A stretch of DNA of 11,886 bases. It comes from Bradyrhizobiaceae bacterium (GTDB taxonomy: Bacteria; Pseudomonadota; Alphaproteobacteria; Rhizobiales; Xanthobacteraceae). Of the stretch, positions 1 to 6,102 are shown piece by piece; positions within the stretch are counted from its first letter, which is position 1, and each line of letters starts with the position of its first letter. The stretch is taken from positions 1 through 11,886 of the forward strand of contig JAEULX010000072.1 in NCBI GenBank assembly GCA_016793685.1, given 5' to 3'. The notes beneath the pieces were generated by a model, which saw only the letters and a list, made by a program, of their open reading frames with translations, was not told the origin of the DNA and did no database searches. The translations under genes were made by a program, and so were the position numbers.

Positions 1-1289
1 GCGCCCATGATGATGTGGTCCACGTTGTTGTTGCGCGCATATTCGATGATCGCGGCGGCGGGATCGGGCGATTCGAACACGTGATAGGTAATGCGGTCTT
101 CCGCGACCGGCAGCACGCGCGCCCAGTGCTTCAGATCGACCAGGCGCTGCAGATGCGGATTGCGCCCGTGCGCGTCCTGCATCGGATCGAGCGCGATGCG
201 CGACGTCTTCAACACGTTGACGCAGGCAAACCGCGCGGTCCGCTCCGTGGCCAGCACGCGGCGCAGCGCGACAACGAGCGCATCGCGCAACCCTTCGGCC
301 TCCGGCGACAGATCGATCGCGCCCATGATGATGGGCGAGCGGTCGAGCAGGTTGGCGGCGGGGCGCGCGCGCAGCGGCGGCGCGTTGCGATTGGCGAACC
401 ATCGCATGAAGACGGTCGCGGCGCCGTCGCGATTGCGCCGGCTGGCGCGCTCGGTGAGCACGACGTCATCCGGATGCTGCAACGCGAATCGCAATTGCGC
501 GGCGGTTTCGTAGCGGGCGTCCGGCTTGATCTCGAGACAGCGCAGGATGATTTCCTGCAGCCACGGCGGCACGTCCGGATTCCACCAGAGGGGAGGAAGC
601 GGATCGCGCCACAGACGCCTGCGCCATTCGGATTCGCGTTCCGGCTGGCCGAACGGATATTCGCCGGTGGCGAGGAGATACAGGATCACGCCGAGTGCGA
701 ATATGTCGCTGCGCGGATCATCGCGGGCGCGCCGCACCTGCTCGGGCGCGACATAGGCGCCGGTGCCGACCGGACTGTCGAACTCCTCGCCGATCAGATC
801 GGGAAGCTGCAGGTGACGCGACAGACCGAAATCGATCAGCACCACATTGTCGTTGTCGCGCTGAATGATGTTGCTCGGCTTCAGATCGAGATGAATGACG
901 TGCTGCTGATGGATGTCGCGCAGCGCGCTCGCGACTTTGGCGCCGATGCGCGCGATTTCGTCGAAAGGCAGCGGCGCGACCTGGGTCGAAAGCGACTGCC
1001 CGCCGATGTGCTCCATCACGATGTAGGGACGCTCGAAATCGCCGGCGGCGACGAAGCGCGGCACGTGCGGCCCGGTGAGCCGCGCGAGGATCATCTGCTC
1101 CTGCTCGAAGCCGACGATCGTCAACGGATCCTCGCCCCGGCGCAGAAGCGGGATCTTCATGATCAGCGGGATTTTGAGTCCGGCATGCGAGACCCGCCAA
1201 AAGTCGGCCATGCCGCCCGGCTCGAGTTGCTCGTCGAGGCGGAAGCCGTCGATGACGTCACCGACTTGAAGAGGACGGCCGTTCAGCAA
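1..1289 (-). CDS. Ser/Thr protein kinase fused to a universal stress protein domain (C-terminus cut by window edge)
   Basis: Predicted soluble kinase that phosphorylates Ser/Thr on unknown partners, with a C-terminal UspA-like nucleotide-binding domain. About 430 residues are visible. Seen, counting from the TTG at 1295: glycine-rich loop LEPGGMADFW (about 24-33), ATP-binding lysine in LIMKIP (about 47), hinge YIVMEH (about 91-96), catalytic loop HLDLKPSN (135-142), IDFGLS (about 154-159), then GTGAYVAPEQ and RSDIFALGVILY. HLD replaces the usual HRD, so it is a non-RD kinase; I recall this as a family trait. The USP domain starts near residue 325 (RSPIIMGAIDL) and reaches VDHIIMGA at the edge; the last glycine-rich GS motif is missing, perhaps 30-40 residues. 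The first in-frame ATG lies inside the glycine loop, so the start is TTG at 1289 (AGGGA eight bases upstream) or TTG at 1295. The frame continues directly from the upstream phosphoesterase after its TGA. The family is sure; the start is not. Confidence 0.88.
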   Translation of the reverse strand, partial: MLNGRPLQVGDVIDGFRLDEQLEPGGMADFWRVSHAGLKIPLIMKIPLLRRGEDPLTIVGFEQEQMILARLTGPHVPRFVAAGDFERPYIVMEHIGGQSLSTQVAPLPFDEIARIGAKVASALRDIHQQHVIHLDLKPSNIIQRDNDNVVLIDFGLSRHLQLPDLIGEEFDSPVGTGAYVAPEQVRRARDDPRSDIFALGVILYLLATGEYPFGQPERESEWRRRLWRDPLPPLWWNPDVPPWLQEIILRCLEIKPDARYETAAQLRFALQHPDDVVLTERASRRNRDGAATVFMRWFANRNAPPLRARPAANLLDRSPIIMGAIDLSPEAEGLRDALVVALRRVLATERTARFACVNVLKTSRIALDPMQDAHGRNPHLQRLVDLKHWARVLPVAEDRITYHVFESPDPAAAIIEYARNNNVDHIIMG

Positions 1290-1304
1290 ACGCAATGTCC
1301 CTGG

Positions 1305-2045
1305 TCAATATCCCTGATACAGGCGGTAGCTCAGCCCGATCGGAAGCCCGGCGTCGCGGATCTTATTGGCCGCGGTGTCGATGTCGTAGGGAACACGGAT
1401 ATAGGTCAACACGTCCTGGGCATCGTCGAGCATCGCATAACAGGCGGCCGGATTGTGATCGCGCGGCTGCCCGACCGAGCCGATAACCGCCAGCCAGCGG
1501 CGCCGCGCCGTCAGCGGAATCTCGACCCGGTCGATGGGATCGAAGCCGGCGAATTTGCCGGTGATGGACATGTGGAACAGGGTCGGCACGTGCGTATGGC
1601 CGCAAAAGGTCACGTGCGCCTGGGTCGACACCAGCGAACGCGACGCGGAATAGAGATCGGCGACATACCCCCACTCGGCGGGCGCAACGGGGTTCGCATG
1701 CACGTACAGATAGTCGCCGCGCCGCGCCGTCAGCGGCAACTCGCTGAGAAACTTGCTCTGTTCCGCGGTGAGCTTGGTCTTGGTCCACTCGATGGCGGCC
1801 GCGGCGTCTTCGTTCATGTCGGCGTTCTGGCCGACCGCCGCGGCGTCGTGGTTCCCGAGGACGGCAACCGCGCCCCGCTCCACGTAAGCCATTACCGAAT
1901 CAACGACCCAACCGGGGTCGGCGCCGTAGCCCACGTAGTCGCCGAGGAAGACGTATTCGTCGACCCCGTTGCGCTGGGCGTGCTCGAGACAGGCCTCGAA
2001 GGCCTCGCGATTGGCATGGATGTCGCTGATGAGCGCTATTCGCAT
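1305..2045 (-). CDS. Calcineurin-like metallophosphoesterase
   Basis: A 246-residue cytoplasmic phosphoesterase with all the metal-binding motifs of the calcineurin-like fold: SDIHAN (D8, H10), LGDYVGYG (D36), GNHD (64-67), VHANP (H116) and CGHTH (148-152). Such enzymes use a two-metal centre to hydrolyse phosphomono- or diesters; the substrate cannot be read from sequence. It resembles small YfcE-like or PPP-like bacterial phosphatases. It is the first gene of a leftward unit with the kinase-USP gene, so a natural inference is that it removes phosphate from the kinase or its targets. That is not shown. The ATG at 2043-2045 is chosen because SDIH follows at the usual distance; no strong Shine-Dalgarno sequence precedes it. 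An exact 18-bp direct repeat inside the gene (1500-1517 and 1719-1736) encodes PLTARR twice, before two beta strands. Confidence 0.9.
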   Translation of the reverse strand: MRIALISDIHANREAFEACLEHAQRNGVDEYVFLGDYVGYGADPGWVVDSVMAYVERGAVAVLGNHDAAAVGQNADMNEDAAAAIEWTKTKLTAEQSKFLSELPLTARRGDYLYVHANPVAPAEWGYVADLYSASRSLVSTQAHVTFCGHTHVPTLFHMSITGKFAGFDPIDRVEIPLTARRRWLAVIGSVGQPRDHNPAACYAMLDDAQDVLTYIRVPYDIDTAANKIRDAGLPIGLSYRLYQGY

Positions 2046-2070
2046 GGGTTTTCGTGATCGGCAGGGGCAG

Positions 2071-2080
2071 GAAACGTTTC
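2071..2080. promoter_or_regulatory. Perfect 10-bp palindrome GAAACGTTTC, possible operator
   Basis: GAAACGTTTC is fully self-complementary and would overlap the start of transcription from the candidate leftward promoter. Its shape, with a central CG, resembles half-site pairs used by LacI-type regulators. No regulator gene is visible nearby, so this is only a candidate site. Confidence 0.25.
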
Positions 2081-2107
2081 TTTAAGTTTAACAGCAGTTA
2101 ATCGCAA
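2080..2107 (-). promoter_or_regulatory. Candidate promoter of the phosphoesterase-kinase unit
   Basis: On the minus strand TTGCGA (2107-2102) and TTAAAG (2085-2080) are separated by 16 bp and would start transcription near 2073, about 28 bases before the phosphoesterase ATG. Both hexamers are imperfect matches to the sigma-70 consensus. The area is AT-rich compared with the rest of the window, which supports a promoter somewhere here. The exact boxes are a guess. Confidence 0.35.
2088..2101. promoter_or_regulatory. Inverted repeat TTAAC-AGCA-GTTAA, possible operator
   Basis: Two perfect 5-bp arms flank a 4-bp centre. The dyad lies within the 16-bp spacer of the candidate leftward promoter, where a bound protein could block or remodel RNA polymerase contacts. 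It is short and AT-rich, so chance is possible. Confidence 0.25.
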
Positions 2108-2149
2108 ACGGTCTCGCACAGGCGAGGGCCGCCGGCGATGTCGCCTCCA

Positions 2150-2178
2150 TTGACGCCCATATGAGCCCATGATATCCC
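2150..2178 (+). promoter_or_regulatory. Candidate mraZ (dcw) promoter
   Basis: TTGACG (2150-2155) is a good -35 match. TATCCC (2173-2178) lies 17 bp later as a weak -10. Transcription would begin near 2184-2186 and give a leader of about 105 bases before the mraZ ATG. The MraZ repeats overlap this promoter, as expected for an autorepressed gene. The -10 box is poor, so the exact position is uncertain. Confidence 0.38.
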
Positions 2179-2189
2179 AAACTATCCCA
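2156..2189 (-). promoter_or_regulatory. MraZ operator: four TGGG repeats on a 10-bp period
   Basis: CCCA occurs on the plus strand at 2156-2159, 2166-2169, 2176-2179 and 2186-2189, that is TGGG on the minus strand at exact 10-bp steps. A degenerate copy, TCCA, sits in phase at 2146-2149. In other bacteria MraZ binds TGGGN repeats separated by 5-bp spacers upstream of its own gene, which is this arrangement. Here the array lies about 100-135 bp upstream of the mraZ ATG and overlaps the candidate promoter. That fits repression of the whole dcw operon by its first product. One helical turn per repeat suits an oligomeric ring binding one face of the DNA. Confidence 0.8.
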
Positions 2190-2197
2190 ACGGGAGA

Positions 2198-2219
2198 GTG
2201 TCAACCGGGTTTGGGACAC
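2198..2219 (+). other. Leader hairpin 1 upstream of mraZ
   Basis: GTGTC (2198-2202) pairs with GACAC (2215-2219), and CC (2205-2206) can pair with GG (2213-2214) inside. It lies in the presumed untranslated leader of the mraZ transcript. There is no U-run after it, so it is not an obvious terminator. Confidence 0.35.
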
Positions 2220-2226
2220 CCCTCAG

Positions 2227-2245
2227 GACCGGTCGATTTCCGGTC
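2227..2245 (+). other. Leader hairpin 2 upstream of mraZ
   Basis: GACCGG (2227-2232) pairs perfectly with CCGGTC (2240-2245) around a 7-base loop. A second copy of CCGGTC at 2264-2269 could pair with the same upstream arm, so two structures exclude each other. The second copy lies about 20 bases before the mraZ ATG. Confidence 0.35.
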
Positions 2246-2289
2246 GCTGATTCGTCCCACCATCCGGTCGGCACGGTGTGTGCACGATT

Positions 2290-2766
2290 ATGGACCGGTT
2301 TGTCGCGAACTGCACGTCGCGGCTCGACGCGAAAGGGCGGGTGTCGATTCCGGCGGCGTTCCGAGCCGTGCTCTCCCGCGGCGGATTCGAGGGGTTGTAC
2401 TGCTATCCGAGTCTCGACCAGCCCGCGATCGATGCCGGGGGTCAGGCGTTGCTTGCGGACATCGAGCAGTTGATTGCGCGGTATGCGCCGTACTCCGAAC
2501 AGCGGGAGGAACTGCTGGTCGCGCTGTATGGGCGAAGCGAAACGTTGAAGATCGACGGCGAGGGTCGGATTGTCTTGACGGACCTGCTGAAGAGCCACGC
2601 GGGAATCGGCGACTCGGTCAGCTTCGTCGGGCTCGGCAATCGCTTCCAAATCTGGGAACCGGAACAGTTCCGTGCGCATCTCGAGAAGGCCACGATCGCG
2701 GTGCGCGCGTTGACCAAGCGCCTGGGCTCAGAGCGCGGCACGCCGGGCGACGGAGCACGGGAATGA
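2290..2766 (+). CDS. mraZ: Transcriptional regulator MraZ
   Basis: A DNA-binding protein that represses its own operon, first gene of the dcw cluster. The 158 residues hold two SpoVT/AbrB-like swapped-hairpin repeats, each with the DxxxR motif: DAKGR (13-17) followed by VSIPAAFR, and DGEGR (89-93) followed by IVLTDLL. MraZ proteins form rings that bind TGGG repeats, and such repeats lie upstream at 2156-2189. The ATG at 2290 gives MDRFVANCTSRLD, the usual N-terminus in alphaproteobacteria. A GTG at 2278 would add four residues (MCTI). Neither start has a clear Shine-Dalgarno sequence. The stop overlaps the rsmH start (ATGA), which suggests coupled translation. Confidence 0.93.
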   Translation: MDRFVANCTSRLDAKGRVSIPAAFRAVLSRGGFEGLYCYPSLDQPAIDAGGQALLADIEQLIARYAPYSEQREELLVALYGRSETLKIDGEGRIVLTDLLKSHAGIGDSVSFVGLGNRFQIWEPEQFRAHLEKATIAVRALTKRLGSERGTPGDGARE

Positions 2767-3791
2767 TGACGGGCCGCGACACCCAAGCGGGTGTCGCTGG
2801 CGGACCGGCTCGCCACATTCCCGTGCTCGCCCGGCAGGTGGTCGAATTTCTCGGCATACGCAGCCACGGCCTCTATATCGACGCGACGTTCGGCGGCGGC
2901 GGCTATACACGCGCGATCCTTGCCGCCGCGGCTGACGTGCAGGTGCTGGGCCTCGACCGCGACCGTACCGCGATCGCGCTCGGCGCCGGCCTGGTCGACG
3001 CGGCAGGCGGCCGGCTCACGCTGATGCAGAGCCGCTTTTCCGCGCTCGAAGAGGCGGCCGGCGGGCCCGGCCGCGCCGACGGCGTCGTCTTCGATCTCGG
3101 CGTTTCCTCCATGCAGATCGACAGCGCGGCGCGCGGCTTCTCCTTCCGGCTGGACGGACCGCTCGACATGCGCATGGGCGACGAGGGGCCGACGGCGGCC
3201 GATATCGTCGCTTCGGCTTCCGAGCGCGATCTTGCGTACATCATCGCGACGCTCGGCGAGGAGCGCCATGCGCGCGCCGTCGCCCGCGCCATTGCGCGCG
3301 CCCGCGCCGAGCAGCCGATCCGCACCACCGGGGCGCTCGCCGAAATCGTCGCACGCGTCGTGCGCATGCGGCCGGGCGATATTCACCCGGCGACGCGCAC
3401 TTTCCAGGCGCTGCGCCTGATCGTGAACGACGAGTTGGGGGAGCTTGCCCAGGGGCTTCTCGCAGCGGAGCGCGCCCTCAAACCGGGCGGACGGCTCGTC
3501 GCCGTCGCGTTCCACTCGCTCGAAGACCGCATGGTCAAGACCTTCCTCGTCGACCGCAGCACGACGCCCGGGGTGTCGCGCCACCTTCCGGATGCGCCGC
3601 ACGCGGCGGCGACTTTCCGCGTGCTGACCAAGCGTCCGGTGACTCCCGACGCCGACGAAACCGCCGCCAATCCGCGCGCACGCTCAGCAAAGCTGCGCGC
3701 GGCCGAACGAACCGAAGCGCCAGCCCGTGGATCCGATGTGCCGGGTCTCCCACGGCTGCCGACGCTCGCCGCGCTGATGCGGGGAGGCTGA
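2763..3791 (+). CDS. rsmH: 16S rRNA (cytosine(1402)-N4)-methyltransferase RsmH
   Basis: An SAM-dependent enzyme (also called MraW) that methylates N4 of C1402 in the decoding centre of 16S rRNA. The 342 residues show the family marks: HIPVLARQVVEFL near the N-terminus, the SAM loop DATFGGGGYTRAI (from residue 40), LGLDRD, FDLGVSSMQID (from 110), RGFSFRLDGPLDMRMG, GEERHARAVARAI, HPATRTFQALRLIVNDELGEL and VAVAFHSLEDRMVK. The ATG at 2763 overlaps the mraZ stop and has GGAG seven bases upstream; the next codon is also ATG. The frame stays open upstream through mraZ, but that is a GC-rich shadow and not an N-terminal extension. Only one base separates it from ftsL. Confidence 0.96.
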   Translation: MMTGRDTQAGVAGGPARHIPVLARQVVEFLGIRSHGLYIDATFGGGGYTRAILAAAADVQVLGLDRDRTAIALGAGLVDAAGGRLTLMQSRFSALEEAAGGPGRADGVVFDLGVSSMQIDSAARGFSFRLDGPLDMRMGDEGPTAADIVASASERDLAYIIATLGEERHARAVARAIARARAEQPIRTTGALAEIVARVVRMRPGDIHPATRTFQALRLIVNDELGELAQGLLAAERALKPGGRLVAVAFHSLEDRMVKTFLVDRSTTPGVSRHLPDAPHAAATFRVLTKRPVTPDADETAANPRARSAKLRAAERTEAPARGSDVPGLPRLPTLAALMRGG

Positions 3792-3792
3792 A

Positions 3793-4170
3793 ATGCGCCT
3801 GCTCAACCTGATCGTCGCCGCCGCGCTCGTGCTCGCCGCGGCCTATGTCTACAAAATCAAGGTCGCCGCCACCGTCGAAGCGGAGCGGGTGGCCAAGCTG
3901 CGAACGCAGATCCACCGTGAGCGCGATGCAATCGCCGCGCTTCGCGCGGAGACCGCGAAGCAGGAGAATCCAGGGCGAATTCAGTACCTGGCGGATCATT
4001 ATCTCGCGCTCAAGTCGTTCGATCCGCAGCAGGTCAACACCGTCGATTCAATTCCGCTGCGGACCACCGACACCATCGAGCCGGAGGTCGAATCGTTCGC
4101 CTCCAGCGAGCCGAAAGCACCGGCCGAGACCGCGACCGGAAGCGTCCGCCAGCCCGTGCGTACGAGGTAA
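3793..4170 (+). CDS. ftsL: Cell division protein FtsL
   Basis: A small single-pass membrane protein (125 residues) of the divisome, which with FtsB and FtsQ activates FtsW and FtsI at the septum. A short cytoplasmic start is followed by one membrane helix (about residues 5-22, LIVAAALVLAAAYVY). A heptad-like helical stretch with many charged residues follows (about 25-60). Then comes NPGRIQYLADHYLALK, typical of alphaproteobacterial FtsL, and a Pro/Ala/Glu-rich disordered tail. FtsL is poorly conserved, so the call rests on its place between rsmH and ftsI, its topology and that motif. The start lies one base after the rsmH stop. Confidence 0.88.
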   Translation: MRLLNLIVAAALVLAAAYVYKIKVAATVEAERVAKLRTQIHRERDAIAALRAETAKQENPGRIQYLADHYLALKSFDPQQVNTVDSIPLRTTDTIEPEVESFASSEPKAPAETATGSVRQPVRTR

Positions 4171-4173
4171 GCC

Positions 4174-5949
4174 ATGAGCGACACCACCGCCGAGGCCAAT
4201 CAACCCGCCGACGACGCCCAGACGAGCGCGCCGCGCGTTCCGCTGCTGCGCCGCATCACGCAAACGCTGCTGTACAATCAGAACGTCGACCGCGTGCGCA
4301 AGACCAAGGCGCGCATCGGGCTTGCGATACTCTGCTTCGCGCTGATCTACACGGTGATCGCGACGCGTCTCGTCCTGTTCGCCGTCGTCCCCGACAGTCA
4401 TGCGGCGCGGCGCGTCGGGTCGAGCGACGCTCTCGCAACCGCGCGCCCCGACATCGTCGACCGCAACGGCGAAATCCTCGCCACCGACGTCAAAGTCCCG
4501 TCGCTGTTTGCCGAGCCGAAGCGCCTGATCGACGTCGACGAAGCGGTCGAACTCCTCACCGCGGTAATACCCGACCTCGATACGTCGGAATTGCGCGATC
4601 GCCTCGGCTCGAAGCGCGGCTTCGCCTGGCTCAAGCGCGAGATCAAGCCGAAGACGCAACGCGAGGTGCATCGCCTCGGCATTCCCGGCGTAGGCTTCCT
4701 CAACGAGAACAAGCGCGTCTACCCCAACGGGCGCGAAATCTCGCACCTGATCGGCCACGTCAATATCGACAATCAGGGAATCGCCGGCATCGAGAAGTGG
4801 CTCGACAACCGCGGGCTTGCCGACCTGCACCGCGCGGGCTTCGCCTCCGACCGGCAGCAGGAGCCGATCGAACTCGCGGTCGACCTGCGCGTGCAGCACG
4901 CGATGCGCGACGAACTCGCGGCCGGGGCGGAGAAATTCAAGGCCAAGGCCGCGGCCGGCGTGGTGCTCGACGTGCGCTCCGGCGAAATCGTCGCCATGGT
5001 CTCCTACCCCGACTACGATCCGAACAATCCCAAGGAGGCGCTCGATCCCAATCGCATCAACCGGCTCACCACCGGCGTGTTCGAGATGGGATCGACCTTC
5101 AAGGCGCTCACCGTGGCGATGGCGCTCGACGCCGGCAAGGCGACGCTCAATTCGTCGTTCGATGCGCGCGCCTCGCTTCGCTACGGCAAGTTCGCCATCA
5201 GCGACTATCACGCCCAGCATCGCGTGCTGACCGTGCCCGAGATATTCACCTACTCGTCCAATATCGGCGCCGCCAAGATGGCGCTCGCGGTCGGGGTCGA
5301 AGGACATAAAGCGTTCCTGCGCAAGATCGGACAGCTCGATCGGATGCGCACCGAACTGCCGGAGAGCGCCGAGCCGATCGTCCCCAAGCGCTGGGGCGAA
5401 CTCAACACCGTCACCATCTCGTTCGGGCACGGGCTTTCGGTTGCGCCGCTGCAGGCGCTGATGGCGTTCGGCGCGCTGATGAACGGCGGCAATCTGATCC
5501 CGCCCACCTTCCTCAAGCGCAGCGAGGACGAGGCGCGCGCCGTCGCCAAGCGCGTGCTCAAGCCGGAGACCAGCGTCGCCATGCGCTATCTCATGCGGCT
5601 GAACGCAGAGAAAGGCAGCGGCGCGAAAGCCGACGTCGCCGGCTACTATGTCGGCGGCAAGACCGGCACCGCGGAGAAAGTCGTCGGCGGCCGTTACAGC
5701 AAGACCAAGCTCCTGTGCGACTTCATCGCCGTCATGCCCTCCGACGATCCCCGCTACCTCGTGCTGATCATGCTCGACGAACCGCAGCCGCTGCCCGAGA
5801 CCCATGGCTTCGCCACCGCGGGCTGGAACGCTGCGCCCACCGCCGCCAAGGTGATCGCGCGCATTGCGCCGATGCTCGGCGTCAAGCCGCGTTTCGACCT
5901 TCCCCCCGCGGACCGGTTGATCCTCGCCACCATGAAAACGGGCCGATGA
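4174..5949 (+). CDS. ftsI: Septal peptidoglycan transpeptidase FtsI (PBP3)
   Basis: A class B penicillin-binding protein that cross-links septal peptidoglycan together with the glycosyltransferase FtsW. The 591 residues begin with a cytoplasmic tail of about 45 residues and one membrane helix (about 48-71, from IGLAILCF). The dimerisation domain (RPDIVDRNGEILATDV, then GREISHLIGHVN) follows, and last the transpeptidase domain. Its three active-site motifs are intact: S307-T-F-K310 with the acylated serine, S361-S-N363 and K496-T-G-T499. Length is normal. The ATG at 4174 lies three bases after the ftsL stop, with GAGG (4164-4167) as ribosome binding site inside the end of ftsL. It is followed by a 153-bp gap before murE. 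Confidence 0.96.
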   Translation: MSDTTAEANQPADDAQTSAPRVPLLRRITQTLLYNQNVDRVRKTKARIGLAILCFALIYTVIATRLVLFAVVPDSHAARRVGSSDALATARPDIVDRNGEILATDVKVPSLFAEPKRLIDVDEAVELLTAVIPDLDTSELRDRLGSKRGFAWLKREIKPKTQREVHRLGIPGVGFLNENKRVYPNGREISHLIGHVNIDNQGIAGIEKWLDNRGLADLHRAGFASDRQQEPIELAVDLRVQHAMRDELAAGAEKFKAKAAAGVVLDVRSGEIVAMVSYPDYDPNNPKEALDPNRINRLTTGVFEMGSTFKALTVAMALDAGKATLNSSFDARASLRYGKFAISDYHAQHRVLTVPEIFTYSSNIGAAKMALAVGVEGHKAFLRKIGQLDRMRTELPESAEPIVPKRWGELNTVTISFGHGLSVAPLQALMAFGALMNGGNLIPPTFLKRSEDEARAVAKRVLKPETSVAMRYLMRLNAEKGSGAKADVAGYYVGGKTGTAEKVVGGRYSKTKLLCDFIAVMPSDDPRYLVLIMLDEPQPLPETHGFATAGWNAAPTAAKVIARIAPMLGVKPRFDLPPADRLILATMKTGR

Positions 5950-5998
5950 GGCGCGGACGGCGCGTTGCGCGGCATGCACGTTCCGGTTTAGGCAGTGA

Positions 5999-6020
5999 GC
6001 GGCTGCCGCTTTTCAGCCGC
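5999..6020 (+). other. Hairpin after ftsI, possible terminator or processing site
   Basis: GCGGCTG (5999-6005) pairs perfectly with CAGCCGC (6014-6020) around the loop CCGCTTTT. It starts about 50 bases after the ftsI stop. No U-run follows, so it is not a classical intrinsic terminator; it could protect the 3' end of the upstream messenger. Confidence 0.35.
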
Positions 6021-6027
6021 GATTCGC

Positions 6028-6055
6028 TTCACACTGGCCACCGAAATGCTCTAAA
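6028..6055 (+). promoter_or_regulatory. Candidate internal promoter for murE-murF-mraY-murD
   Basis: TTCACA (6028-6033, one mismatch to TTGACA) and TCTAAA (6050-6055, four of six to TATAAT) are 16 bp apart. They lie between the two hairpins of the ftsI-murE gap and would start transcription near 6062. The gap is the only large one inside the cluster, which makes an internal promoter plausible. Not tested. Confidence 0.33.
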
Positions 6056-6063
6056 CGGGTGAC

Positions 6064-6084
6064 GCCGAGGGGCGCAGCCCCGGC
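6064..6084 (+). other. GC-rich hairpin in the murE leader
   Basis: GGGGC (6069-6073) pairs with GCCCC (6077-6081) around the loop GCA, extended by GCC (6064-6066) with GGC (6082-6084) across a two-base bulge. It ends 18 bases before the murE ATG. It could influence ribosome access or be a remnant terminator; no U-run follows. Confidence 0.35.
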
Positions 6085-6102
6085 TGTTAGCACGGGATCA
6101 GC

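Noticed and set aside
1305..1307. TGA as a selenocysteine codon joining phosphatase and kinase
   Set aside because: No visible hairpin with selenocysteine-element features after the TGA. The phosphatase is already complete there, so ordinary termination or occasional readthrough is simpler.
1500..1736. Exact 18-bp direct repeat (1500-1517 and 1719-1736)
   Set aside because: Both copies lie inside the phosphoesterase gene in the same frame and encode PLTARR. More likely internal protein similarity plus codon bias than a mobile or regulatory repeat.
15..2057. A 680-codon open frame on the plus strand across the kinase and phosphoesterase genes
   Set aside because: It is antisense to two clearly recognisable genes. 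It stays open because both real genes lie in one frame and GC-rich codon use keeps the opposite strand free of stops. The protein shows no known domain.
2169..2762. In-frame extension of rsmH upstream through mraZ
   Set aside because: RsmH starts normally at 2763 with a ribosome binding site and the usual N-terminus. The extension overlaps all of mraZ and has no family similarity that I can see.
4048..5979. A 643-codon open frame antisense to ftsI, with similar long frames antisense to murE (6013-7803), murF (7569-9008) and mraY/murD (9940-11865)
   Set aside because: These are typical shadows in high-GC coding DNA: Arg/Ala/Gly/His-rich translations without domains, opposite to well-supported genes.
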